From contig CAXAMN010021113.1 of assembly GCA_963970005.1 (NCBI GenBank), positions 260,553-324,552 on the forward strand: a stretch of DNA of 64,000 nt. Reading direction: 5' to 3'. The position numbers were made by a program, and so were the translations under genes. Under the pieces are notes generated by a model that ran no database searches, was not told where the DNA came from, and saw nothing but the letters and a program-made list of their open reading frames with translations. This document shows positions 22,742-33,687 of this stretch, piece by piece. Source of the DNA: Durusdinium trenchii (taxonomy: Eukaryota; Sar; Dinophyceae; Suessiales; Symbiodiniaceae). Position 1 is the first letter of the stretch, and each line of letters opens with the position of its first letter.

Positions 22742-23329
22742 GTGCCACCGATGGGCCTGACCTGAGCCCAGGGTCAGGTGGCAGGGTGCCCGGTTTTGGG
22801 GCAGAAATGTGGAGTGGAGTGGAGAATCCAGTGTAGGTGCCCAGACCACCTGAGCACCTGCACTCCCTGGAATCATCATGGTTACGTGGAACATGGCCGC
22901 TTGGATGAACATTTTCCACATTGTTCAGTTAATATAGGTCTTCCAAGATGGTTCCAGGATATCCCAGGGCATGTACACCATTAAACCGAGGAAGCCCTTA
23001 AAAAGGGAATGTCGTTGAACGATGTTGAACGATATTCTGTGAACAGCTCGGTCTGGACGAGTGCGGGAGGGGGTAAAGCGGAACCCAAGCAAAACCAATG
23101 ACTGGAATAAAGTGCAGCTTCTTGCGGGCCCACCACCTGAGATGGAAGTCCCTCACTGCTTGTATTGGTGTGGTCAGGGGATTCCTCTTTCAGCATCTTT
23201 CAGCACTAAATATGCAAGATTCTGAGCCGGATCATTTTGGGCCACGCGGTCGCTTTTCCAACACCTGACCGGATCCTCTTTCGGGTCATGCCGCGGTGTG
23301 CTCCGCCTCGGTGTCCGCGCCGCCGTGAG

Positions 23330-23390
23330 GAGTTTGAAGAGGCGACCAAGCGATTTCGAGAATTGGAGCTCGCAACGGCCAGTCCTCCAG
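23330..23390 (+). CDS. Candidate short exon with helical segment
   Basis: From GTGAG| to a GC donor (CCAG|GCGATC) the frame encodes EFEEATKRFRELELATASPP, a charged amphipathic helix typical of coiled coils. Upstream bases in the same frame add RRRE. The GC donor is non-canonical but common in dinoflagellates. Confidence 0.45.
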
Positions 23391-23865
23391 GCGATCAGCC
23401 ATCGAACGCTTTTTCCCAAAAGCCAGAAGACACGAAGATGGAGAGTTGACATACATGAGTTGACATGGATGAGTCAGTTGTTTGGAGTTCATCCCCCTCT
23501 CGTTGAGGGATTTCTCGCGAAGTCACTTTGCTTGTGGATAGTGGGATTCCAATGGTTACTGTTTTTTTGACGAAGGATTTCAGACTACCAAAAGAAGGTC
23601 AACTGAACTCCTTTAATGGTCGAACGGAAGGTAGAGAATTTACATGTGAATTTCAGTTTTACTGGAGTTGGTCATACAAAAACACTACTTGAGGAGGTAA
23701 CATGTCTTGTAGGGTACCGTTTGTTTTAGCTCAGACTTCCTGTTTCGTTGCGGTCTGCGGGGTCTGCGGAGTGACTGATGGTTCTCACCCGAGGCTGGGC
23801 TTTTTCAAGCGCGACACGGCAACACCTTCACCACCGGGCGCAGTCGCCATTCCCATTATTAAGTA

Positions 23866-23885
23866 TTTAGGGTTTAGGGTTTTAA
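23866..23885. repeat. Short interstitial telomere-like repeat
   Basis: Two complete TTTAGGG units followed by a partial one are seen. TTTAGGG is the telomere unit of plants and of some dinoflagellates. Two copies can arise by chance. Confidence 0.6.
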
Positions 23886-24151
23886 TAGAATAACTCGTCT
23901 ATAATTAGTATACCTGGATCTTTCAACTTATGCAACATGTTCACATCTTAAACATGTTCCCCAGTGGTTGAAACATGCTCACATCTTAAATCCTTGCACG
24001 GAATTCAGGTTTTCTTGCCCGGATGGCCTCCAAATACACAGCCGCCGGGGCTTCCAAAAGGCGAACGCAGAGAGTCCAGGGTCTTCCTGTGAACATGGCT
24101 GATCAGATAGAGACGATGCCCTTAGACGAGGGATCCCACATACCCGAGGAT

Positions 24152-24242
24152 CTCTGAGGTACGGTGATGTGTTGGAGACACTGTGATGTAGCTGCCAGGA
24201 GGGTCCAGTCGTACCGAACCTGAGAAGGTGCTTGGATCCGGG
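24152..24242. mobile_element. MITE-like repeat related to 2586-2690
   Basis: It shares ctctgaggtacggtga, gacactgtgatgtag and gagggtccagtcgtaccgaa with the copy near 2.6 kb, and ends tgagaaggtgcttggatcc like the AGAAGGTAC family. Confidence 0.6.
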
Positions 24243-25397
24243 ATGAGTGTGTGTGTTTATAGTACTGTCCTTCTGTCGCTCCTCCGCTACTTGGCACGCT
24301 CGAAAGGAATCTGTCTAACATATATTATGTCATTTCTTGAAAACACTCTCCTGCACAACATCGTTTTCTCTGGGTCGTTGGTCGGGGGGTCAGTAGGTTT
24401 GCGCTCAGAGTGTGTTTTGTTCCCAATAGTAAACAATTGGCACTGGACTAATTCTTGCAAGGGTCATGACATGTCATAAATTCATCAACGCTTTCAAGCC
24501 AATCCTTTGGGATCCTTTTTAGCTACTGGTACCTTTGGGTGAAAGCAATCCAGCACCTTTTCGGGATGTGCAAAGATACTTTTTGAGAGGCAGGTCATCA
24601 GCCTGAGATGGGAGATCCCTTCTGTGCCGTTGGATGCCGTTGTGGAGCCCACAGGTCATGCTGAGTTTCCTGAGGAGGTCAGAATGTGCTGGGCTTGGCG
24701 AGGAAAAACTGTCGGATTTGTTTCGTTCTCCAATGACTCCCAAATTGTACGGTGAGGTTGCTCATGTGGTCATTGATGATATTGATGAGCAAGAGATTTA
24801 GTTAGAAGGGTGGATGTTTGCGCTCGAATTTGCTCACATCGTTAAATGCTGATTCTCATGCATTTTGCCACAGGTTGGCGTCCATAGGAATGTGCTGAAT
24901 GAAATAGATTGCACCGTTGTATGCTCACCACTGTAATATAGAACAAGCCGTTTCAAGTGGTTGAGATACAAGAACAGAACATGGAATTCGGTGGTCGCTG
25001 GGAGGTCGCTGGTGCTTTTGTGCATGTCGCCCGAACGCCGTGGGGCCAGCCCCCCTAACAGCTACCCATCACTCAAACAAAGAGATATGGGTGTGGGGGG
25101 GGGAGACCTCCCAGTTGGACTTTTGGAAGGCTCGAAAATTCACCTAGTGTACCCATCGGGCCAGATGTTTTCTTGGCAAGTCCGAAACCAGCACCTCACT
25201 GCCACATCACCAATGGTTCGACCTGTTAAGAGGGCCGTTCCCAATCCTTCAGAGGTGAGGATGCTGGCATACCTAGAACAGGAATGACCTCTGGCCCTTT
25301 CCAATCAAAACAGCGGTCATGCTTGGGTTTTCGCCCCGGGCGACTCGTTTTCCGGGAGCCCCAAACAACTGGTGTTTTCTTCGCCACATGAGTTCCC

Positions 25398-25525
25398 CCA
25401 ACTCTCCCCCACCCGCCCAACCCTTGGCGCCGTGGGCCGCCAGGAGCTCTCCTTCTCCAGCGGCCCCTGGATTGTCTCCCGGCGTGGGTTCGCTGCACCC
25501 TTTCGCTGCAAGCGATGCTGATGTA
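25398..25525 (+). CDS. Possible exon, proline/serine-rich (low confidence)
   Basis: After a long pyrimidine tract ending in CCAG near 25440, frames encode either SSPSPAAPGLSPGVGSLHPF or SFSSGPWIVSRRGFAAPFR. A GT donor follows GCTGAT. Frame and start are unresolved. Confidence 0.3.
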
Positions 25526-25531
25526 TGGAAC

Positions 25532-25640
25532 TCCTCGGGCTCCAGTTGTACCGAACCTAAGGTTTGGTGGGACTGAGGTGGGTGGGTGCCAGGAGGGTCC
25601 AGTCATACCGAACCTGAGGAGGTACTTGGAGCCCTAGGGG
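25532..25640. mobile_element. MITE-like element, AGAAGGTAC family
   Basis: Ends cgggctccagttgtaccgaa and gaggaggtacttggagccc surround gtgggtgccaggagggtcc. The flanking gggctcc / ggagccc are inverted. Confidence 0.65.
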
Positions 25641-26082
25641 AACCAAAAACATCGGAATCCCTATTCCAGCCGCAGCGGCTTCGCTGGAAAATCCCGGGTG
25701 TGAATATGACATGAGAAGTGACATGAGAAGGCGAACTATAGTTGACCCGTTGGCGCCCGTTGGTGATCATACCTGGATCTTCCAACCCTGCAAACATTGT
25801 GCCCTTTGGCTAGTTTGAGGATGACAAGACCCTCGCCGATCGACCAGTTCTTCGGTGGACATGAGAAGTGGATATGAGCACATGAGACAATGAGGAACAC
25901 GGGGCTGTTTTGGCCAACAATTCATTTGATTTTCTCTTAACTTCAAGACACACTATATAGCTACTTTTTCTTGCAGGATGGTTTTGGAGCTGTCCGTTTC
26001 TGTGTAATTAGCCAACGAAAGAAAACTGCAGGAAGCCGCGATCTAACTGCAGGAAACCCTTCGAGAGATGCTGAGCTTTCAC

Positions 26083-26262
26083 TTTTTTTTTAAATGAAGC
26101 TTCCCATGCCCCTCCGCCAGCCAGGGCATGGACAGTGGTTTTTAGAAGTGGTGACCAGGAGGCTTGATTTCGTAGTGACGCAGTGTGGATTTGAACCCGC
26201 ACTGTGCACCCTTTGTTCAGTGTGAGATGTTCCAGCACTCTACCCAGTGGTTAAGCCGGTTA
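26083..26262 (-). mobile_element. Possible tRNA-derived SINE
   Basis: On the minus strand a tRNA-like head has a good B box (GGTTCAAATCC, 26187-26197) and a weak A box within ggcttaaccactgggtagag (26240-26259). The T-stem pairs poorly, so it is not a functional tRNA. About 100 bases downstream the unit ends in a nine-base A run, the usual layout of a SINE. No target duplication was found. Confidence 0.4.
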
Positions 26263-26349
26263 ATTTGCATCTCATCATTTTAATTTTGCCTCATAGATAT
26301 GTTATTACCATATACTACAGTGCTGTTCCACAAGAATGGACCCTCCATG

Positions 26350-26490
26350 CCGAGAAGGCCTCGCCCAGGTGGCCAATTCGCTGGTGGTCCCTCCTTGGGT
26401 CCAAGCTGTTCCAGTCCAAGGAGCTCCGCGATTCGTCGGTCCGAGACCGGCCGGCCGTTTGCCCGAACTGGGCCCGGGGCCGTTTGGCCG
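26350..26490 (+). CDS. Possible exon, unknown gene (low confidence)
   Basis: Two plus frames are open over this GC-rich island. One gives GLAQVANSLVVPPWVQAVPV and then GAPRFVGPRPAGRLPEL, the more protein-like. No splice sites were fixed. Confidence 0.3.
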
Positions 26491-26730
26491 GTGGGTCTTT
26501 TTAAATCTTTTTAAGATGTAGAAAGGGGCAGTCAATGTAGAAAGGCAAGTGTATATGTTCCATACATGGATTACTTCTGGGTGCCAAAACGGAGATGCCG
26601 TGGAGGTCAATGGAGGTGGTTTGAACATACAAAGCTCCTAGACATAAAGTAACTATGCCTGTACGGAACAGCCACCCGCTGGAAAATGCTCAAAAAGAGA
26701 TGCAGGACTTTGACTATAAAATACTAAGAC

Positions 26731-26748
26731 TATATATATATATATATG
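26731..26748. repeat. (TA)n microsatellite
   Basis: A run of about nine TA units is seen. Similar tracts occur at 9439-9453, 13412-13425 and 30464-30500. Confidence 0.85.
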
Positions 26749-27129
26749 TATGCCTCAGGAGACCCCTTAGACCATGCAGAGGTACTTGGGTGGTAGTGGT
26801 AGTGAACTCCTAGAGAATAATCCTTTGATCGGAGGTCTGCCTACGGCATAGTTAGATTCTTTAGCATCCGTTTCTGAGCATTTTTGGGTGGCTAAGATGG
26901 GTTTATTGTTGCCAGGTTTACGCATGGGCGTCAACAAAGCCTCTACCCAAGTTCCCCAAACAGTGTGGTCACACTAGGGGTTCTTACGGTAGGGGTTAAG
27001 GGCCGGTGTCTAATCGAGCTGTCGTATGGGCGTGTGCGGCTAGTTCGCTGCTCTTTACAGTGCATTCATGCCTCTCGAAATCCTCGAAGTGCATTTCGAC
27101 TGCTCAGGCTCGCAAAATCTGGTTGGCTG

Positions 27130-27290
27130 GCGCGGGTGCTTGTCGTGTGCGCTCTCGTTGTGGCAGGTGGTCACTTTTTGTGGCAGGCGCACGGGAAACC
27201 TCATGACTTTTTGTGACAGGTGCAAGGGATCGGAGCGGTGTTACTTCGAAGTGCAGATTTTGTGGCAGGCGCCGCACGTTGGACATCTCT
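27130..27290 (-). repeat. Degenerate copies of the 42-bp satellite, inverted
   Basis: Segments such as gaagtgcagattttgtggca and ttttgtggcaggcgcac are the reverse complement of the 42-bp satellite unit at 57.7-58.2 kb. Three or four decayed copies can be traced. Confidence 0.6.
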
Positions 27291-27292
27291 CA

Positions 27293-27445
27293 CGCTCACT
27301 TACACTCACTCTCGCTCTCACTCTCACTCACTCACACTCACTCTCAGTCACACTCACCCTCACTCTCACTCACTCTCACTCAGTCTCACTCACCCACTCT
27401 CAGAGTCTCACTCACTCTCACTCACACTCACACACACATTCGCAA
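27293..27445. repeat. CACTCA/CACTCT low-complexity satellite
   Basis: About 150 bases of CACTCACTCT-type hexamer/octamer repeats with CACACA ends. Long open frames here encode only Ser-Leu-Thr-His repeats and are not genes. Confidence 0.9.
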
Positions 27446-27784
27446 CAGGTCACTTACTCACCACCACCGCCACCATCACCACGATCTCCACCTATCACCT
27501 CTCTGCACCCCAATCCGTCCAGATTGGTTTTCTGCTGCCACACCTCTAGACCTCACTGTTTGGGGTCTTTTGCAGGGATAACTAATTTTTTTCATGCGCA
27601 TATCTGACTCTGATCCTCGTCGATCAGTACCTCCGGAAGAATTGGCACCGCCATAGAAGCGGTAGAAATCGAACAGCTTTTATGGTTTCTATCATTTTTC
27701 AAAGGTTTTAAATCAGGTGTTTATAAAGAATTGTTATCAAAAGGTTTCTAGGCGTTTGTGATTCGAACTTAATTGATTGATAAA

Positions 27785-27935
27785 ATCCACTCACTCACTC
27801 ACTCCACTCACTCACTCCAGTCACACTCACTCCACTCATTCCACGCCACTCCACTCCACTCCCCGCTCCGCTCCCCTCCGCTCCGCCCCGCCCCGCCACG
27901 CACGCACTGACTCACTCACTCACCCACCACCATCT
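27785..27935. repeat. CACTCACTC / CTCCG low-complexity satellite
   Basis: A second ACTC-rich tract passes into CCGCTCC and back to CACTCACTC. It shares the motif gaccctcactgtttggggtc-like downstream flank with the 27.3 kb tract (27551 and 28012), suggesting a duplicated block. Confidence 0.8.
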
Positions 27936-28439
27936 CCACCTTCATCACCACCATCACCACTCTGGACCCCAGTGCGTCTAGATCTCTAGACATTCTGCTG
28001 CTACACCTCTAGACCTCACACACACTGTTTGGGGTCTCTTACCGGGATAGCCCAGTTGCAATGGACAGCTCTGTTGTACAATCCCAAACACTCCATGCAT
28101 CAAACACACACCTCCTCTCCCTTTCATCCAAGTTTGACAGTCCTTTGCCCCCTGTTTGGAGCCCCAGTCGCTTCATTCCTGCGTCGCTTCAGCTGACTTC
28201 CCACACATTGGACCTCCGATTTTCGGGTCGTTGTTTTTTGTGTCTCCAGCCCCTGCTCTCGGTTCTCGAGCGGACTGATCACCTGATCACCTCCGCAATT
28301 GGTTCACATGCCCATTGGGGCCGCATAACGCCACGTCGTGACGTGGAGGAAAAACAACCAAAACGCTGCCTGGGGGGGGTACGGTGGAAGTTAATCCACT
28401 GAGCAGCATCGCCCAAAAACATTTCCAACGGTGATGAAT

Positions 28440-31004
28440 GAATGCATGCATGTGGGCCAGCTTGGCTATCTTTGCTCCAGAAGTTTGTTATGCATGATCC
28501 GAGGTACAACACTTGGTGACCTTCAGTAGTCTTACATAGATGGAATCTACACATGGTGTTTTTGTGGCCACATATTGACATATATAATCGCCGACCTTTT
28601 GTTTGTGTCAGGACCCTATTTGGAGCAAACGTGGTGTGAATCAAGTGACTATTGGTGGTGGGAGTCATATGAACAATACAGTCGGGGTGCCCAGATGTGG
28701 TGGTTTGGCTCATGGATAGGTTCGGCTGACATCAGCAAAACCATCTCAAGGCCGGCCGTGTGAGGTCTGTTTTTGGCGAATTTCATGGAGTTTCAAAGTT
28801 TCCAGCCTCTAAGGACCAAGGACTAGGACCCTGTTCACATCCCGCATCTGAAGGGTCAACAAACCACCCAGAAGCTCCGTGTTCTCACGCCCTCGCCCAG
28901 TCCTTCAGGGACCGGGCCGTCTTCGGGAGGAGTCAGGGTCGGTGTTGGGTCGCAATCTATACCCACCCAGACCTTTCCATATGAGGGTCCGACCCCTCCA
29001 TATGAGGGCCCATGAGCATTTGGGCATCAAGAAACAACCCTGATCCGTCATTGGACCACTTCTGGAGGGTTTTGACCCCGGCTGTCGAAACAGCCACAAC
29101 CCAACCGTCCAACCGCCTCAGGTCCCTGTGAATTTCAACAGATCGAGCCTTGGCTCCGGCAGAACCCACCGCCTGCCTGCATTCTGCAGGGGTGGGAACG
29201 GGGTCGAGAACCGCGGTATCTCAGGAGGTCGTTGGACCCCCTATAGTTTCCTCACCCCATCAATCCATGGAATCTTTGCCTAGAGGATTGAGGACATCTC
29301 AAAATCGCCCCAATGGATGTAAAGCATTGCGTTGGCAGAAGCGGGTTGTGATTTTTGCGCGAAGACACGAAGACTCGAAGACACGAAGACGCAAGGCTTC
29401 AGGTCTTCAAGGTTTCAAGGCGTCACGGTGTCAGCAGGGTTTCAAGGCGTCAAGGCTTCATGTCTTCAGAGGAAAGTCACCCGGGACTTCCAACACGTAA
29501 AAGGCAGATCTTCCAGTCTCATGTAAAACGGCTACTAGTAGCGACCGAAGGCCGTTTTCCTGGATCAAGGCGGACCGAGCTTTCAAAGGACATCAAAGGA
29601 CGATCATCCGATGTCTAAACATGCCGACCACATCCGACCCAACCTAAAAGGACATGCCCCCAAAGCAAAGTCGTCCCGCATTCCAGGTGGTTGGCCATTT
29701 CAGTTGGTTCTGCTTTTTGAAAGGCGGCGCATGAAGCCACCTTCCTTGAACCATCTTAAACCTATTCTGGTGAATGCTAGAAAGAGCCCAGCTCCCACGT
29801 TTGGGTCTTGGCCAAGATAGAGATGAACACATACACAACATCAGTTTTGATGGAATCATCGCCAACAAAAACATCAGACCTCAAACGTCAGGAGTTCCAT
29901 GTCGGGGTCCTTCGTCGTTCGTGTGAGGCCAAGCCCATGATCCTCTCAATGGATGGGACTCAAAATCACCTCGACATGGAAGTGCTGGCAGAATCCGAAA
30001 GTCTCCACACCACTGAACACCTGGACGTACTCCAACCATCTCCAACCTAAGAGCGATGGCCTCCACCCTAATAGCGATGGCCTCCAACCTAATAGCAAAA
30101 GGACCCTCATAGCAATGGCCTCCACCCAGAAGCAATACTGAACACCTGGACGCAACTCTTGGATACCTGTTTGCACTAGCCTATCTTGAACACCTCTTTG
30201 TCATCTCGAGCTGCCACCGAGGAGCATGGCCGGCATGAGAAGCTGCGGAGTTTGAAAGGCGCGCGTTGTAGCCAAGGCGCATGTGAGGGCCCAATGAGGC
30301 CAACAAACTCACCAGGTCCAATTGGACATGTCCTTATACAAATAGGATTGTCTAGACATGTTTAGACCATTCATGAGCCTCTATAGCTAGCGTACTTTCA
30401 CCTGTTTGCGTGACCCTACAGCGGGTCACAAAAACGGCACAGGTGCTTGTGTATCATCCCATATATATATATAATAATAAGTATTATATATATATATATA
30501 CATCTTACATTGTATGCCGCATATTTGCCGCATTTGCCTCCAAAGGAGCTGGTGAAAGATGGAACATCCACAGCCGAACCGTATTAGACTTTTCAGCCAC
30601 CAAATCACCTGGGTCCCAGGGATAAACATGGATAAACCATAATAACACCGTCCAGCACCAGGTGCCCGGTACTCGCCTCTGGTCGGCTTCAAGGATTGAC
30701 CCTCAGGTACAGTCTGGGACTGGCAGACAGTCTGGGACTGGCAGACAAAGGTCACTGGCGTTCCCCGGGCCAGTCTGAGTCTGGGACTGGCCATGACCTC
30801 TATGAATGGCTTCTAGACCACTCATTAACCTCAAAACAGAGGTCATGTTTGGGTTTACAAATTGAGACATGGGCCTGGCCCAACTATAATCCTGCAATTA
30901 GAGGAGACGTCCCAGGTTATCTTGCAGCCTTGAATCCAGCTTTTGTGTGTTTTCGCCCAAAGACCCAAAGACTCGCAACGCCTCACGTTTCTCCACGCCA
31001 CCAG
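28440..31004. other. Non-coding stretch with minisatellites
   Basis: It holds paired ctccatatgagggtccg motifs (28975-29010, also once at 36.66 kb), an aagacacgaag-type degenerate repeat at 29350-29470, a 21-bp minisatellite at 30040, AT repeats at 30464-30500, and an 18-bp tandem duplication at 30710-30745. No exon is supported. Confidence 0.4.
30040..30127 (-). repeat. 21-bp minisatellite, locus 1
   Basis: About four copies of ctccaacctaatagcgatggc in tandem. The same unit in the other orientation makes up 35411-35473. Confidence 0.8.
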
Positions 31005-31124
31005 GTGATCGCAGTGAGCCGAGCGTCGACGCGGGTGACAGTGCCCGCAGCACTGAAGCGGACAGCCAGGCGTCCGTCGTTTCGCCCATGGGATCGCCAC
31101 CGTCGTCCGTCGTCCGTCGCTCAT
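31005..31124 (+). CDS. Candidate exon, serine-rich acidic segment
   Basis: The acceptor (tctccacgccaccag|) opens a frame with DRSEPSVDAGDSARSTEADS and then ASVVSPMGSPPSSVVRRS before a TGA. The TGA could be a true stop, making this a last exon, or lie after an upstream GT donor among the gtcgtcc repeats. Composition is that of a disordered phosphorylated-type region. Function is unknown. Confidence 0.5.
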
Positions 31125-31150
31125 GAGAGATCATTCACTTGACGTTTTCA

Positions 31151-31239
31151 CCCTAGGGCTCCTGGCCCACCTCCTGAGGTTCGGTGGTTGGGGTGGGTGC
31201 CAGGGGCGTCTAACCACCGAACCTGAGGGAGCCCTAGGG
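31151..31239. mobile_element. MITE-like element, AGAAGGTAC family variant
   Basis: Ends ccctagggctcc and gggagccctaggg are inverted; ctgaggttcggtggtt pairs with aaccaccgaacctgag around the core gggtgggtgccagg. Confidence 0.7.
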
Positions 31240-31439
31240 TCAGAAGGTCCAGTCGTAGCTTCTCAGGTACTGGACCACGGGACCGACCTGGCTGGCACCA
31301 CACTGTTGTCGAACACATCACCGTCCGTCGGTGCGGATCCCGGTGTCACATGCACCGGGTGAACCAGGGTGAGAGATGGTCACCTTTGGATCGTTTGGTC
31401 GTTTCGAATCCGTTTGAGACGTAAGACCGAAGCGCAGGT

Positions 31440-33614
31440 GTGGCTGTAGGGCGTGTGGTGAGTCTGCCCAGTCTGCCACATGTTCGACGCATTTTCGATG
31501 CAGTCACAGGTCGACATGAGACACACTGCGCACGCTGTCTCGGGTCGGATCCTGTTCGGGTCTCGGGTCAGGACTCGGTGACTCGAGTGTCGAGTCGACT
31601 CGGCGTCCGCACGCTGTCTCGGCGACGTGGGGCGCTGTCGTTGTGCGAGACCGGTACACCACGTGGGCGTTGACGGGCCTTCGTCTTCGAAGTCCGAAGG
31701 CTGAGCCTGAAGACGAAGGTCAGACCAGTCCCAGTCCCAGGTCATGAGACTGTCTCTAGTCTCACTCCACTGGCCTCAGTTTGATGTTGAAGTGCGAGAC
31801 TCGTTGGCTTGAGAAGAGTCACTCTTCCATTCAGGTCCCTCAGAATCCTACCAGGTTAAGAGTAGTTTGCGCCCATCACCGAAGCCAACTTTGGATCGCA
31901 GGCCAGTGAGGATCTCAGCTTGGCCCTGGAGAATGTCAAACAGTGAGCTGTCAGCAGTGATTGCTTGGCAAGCGAGACCAGACCAAGAGACAATGTATAG
32001 AATCTAAGAAGAGCGCTTCAAGGCCACAGTGATCATGATGATGGGTGGAGTGATTGACAATGAGATTACCCCGTTCAATCGGGTGGTTAATCCAGAACTT
32101 CCAATGGCTCATGAAATACCCTACCTGGCAGTCATAGTCCACCACTACCTGGAGGTCAAATGACTCCTGACTGGACTCTCAAGATTCCAGTGGAGTCAAA
32201 AAAAGATCGATGATCCTGAATACCCATAGGGTCCAGGTACCTCCCATAGGGTCCAGGTACCTCCCATAGGGTCCAGGTACCTCCCCCCGGATGGTCTTGA
32301 AGGTGAAATTAAAGTACTTCCAGAGAATGGCCTTGGGGGGGCCACAGGACATCCTCGTGATAGGGACGCGTCAATGAGCTCGGGCTTCCGGGCGAAACCG
32401 TCGGAAGTGTCCGTGCACAAAGGCCAGTTCTAAGAGGGAGTGTACCAAGAGAGGTTGACCTGAGCTAGAATCCTGTAGTGATACATATGGGATGGGTTAT
32501 AGTTATAGGGCTGTTCAACCTGTAGATCCCATCCAAGCATATGTTGCATAGAACCATATAGAACCCAATAGAACCTAGACATAACCTCCGTTTTGAGTGG
32601 ACATGACCATGTTTTGGCTCCCGAACAGGGCCACTCAGGTTCTAGGTGTTTTTGTTGAGTCCAGTCATGACTCATTTGACTCGTTGGGATAACATGAGTC
32701 GTTTCAAGGTTCCGGCATGTATAACCATTCTTGGTCATTCCATTCGTGTATTCAATCAAGGGAGGAATGCTGAAACCCCACTTTTCTACCCCCAAAACAA
32801 CCAGATATTTCTAATACAATATGATGCGTAAATGGTATAGTACCACAAGACTGCCATGCGCCGTGCGCAAAGGATGGCAAAGGTTTAGTGTTCCAAATCT
32901 TTGATAAAAGGATCTTCATGGTCCATGTGGTAGTTGGTCATAGTCATAGTTGGTCCAATTTGCCCGGAGCCTTGTTGTGGAACACGGGTACATCATTTCT
33001 TGAGTCAGTCAAAATTTGCCTCCAACTTCTTGGGGAGGCGTGCCATCGGCAGCTGTGTTTTTTTAACCTTACAAAAAGAGGTCTCCCAAGAGGGCCAGCA
33101 TTACCCAGGGGCCCAATGGATTTAGGGGTACCAAGAATCCATGGTTCAGTGGGAGTGAGTTCAAACCACCCCGGACTGGTCAAGACCGCATTGGTCGTTG
33201 GAGTCCATGCACGTCGAATTCGTTCGTGTATCGCATCCAGGGTGACACCTGGCGACCTGGATCGACCGGACGAGACCTGGCGACGTCGCCCAGGTTACCA
33301 GTGGCTCGAACCTTCTTGCACTTCGACACGCGCACCGACGTACCTCATCGGCGCTCCAAGTCCGTCTGAATAGAGACGGTCGAGCCTCGGCAACGATGGA
33401 ACGAGGGATCGACAGAGGTGATCCATGTAGTTCCATGTAGGGAATTTTCCGAGGTACGAACGGGTCGACTCCAGGTACATGTGTATATTGCATCCGACGG
33501 TCACCAATGGTTCGAACGCTTAAGGCCCTTCCAGAGAAGACCTGGCAGGACATCGGATGCAGTGTAGATTAAACTGTTGTTTTTCTTTCCTGGTGGAGGT
33601 TGCTCCTGAAGTTT
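31440..33614. other. Mostly non-coding stretch
   Basis: GC-rich islands at 31450-31700 and 33200-33350 are open on both strands and could hide exons. There is an 11-bp hairpin ccttcgtcttc...gaagacgaagg at 31678-31719 and a 20-bp tandem triplication at 32223. No firm exon is called. Confidence 0.35.
32223..32282. repeat. 20-bp tandem repeat, three copies
   Basis: Three identical copies of cccatagggtccaggtacct. Confidence 0.9.
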
Positions 33615-33687
33615 GGCAGGAAGAAAGGAGGCACGATCCAGTTGCGGATGTAGAAGAAGAGATCCTTCTTGTATCTTTTGGTCACTT
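33615..33687 (-). CDS. Possible exon resembling M1 of a Cys-loop-type channel
   Basis: On the minus strand, after an AG (ttacccttgaag|), the frame encodes TKRYKKDLFFYIRNWIVPPF followed by FLPNF. Pentameric ligand-gated channels have a basic residue cluster, then FY, an asparagine and a conserved proline at the start of M1; the order K/R...FY..N...P.F is seen here. The donor would be GA (CAG|GAGCAA). The plus strand is also open with an acidic peptide (VADVEEEILLVSFGHFK), so the call is tentative. Confidence 0.35.

Noticed and set aside
27068..27607. 179-codon open frame rich in Ser, Leu, Thr and His
   Set aside because: It is the translation of a CACTCA-type satellite in all three frames and has no domain.
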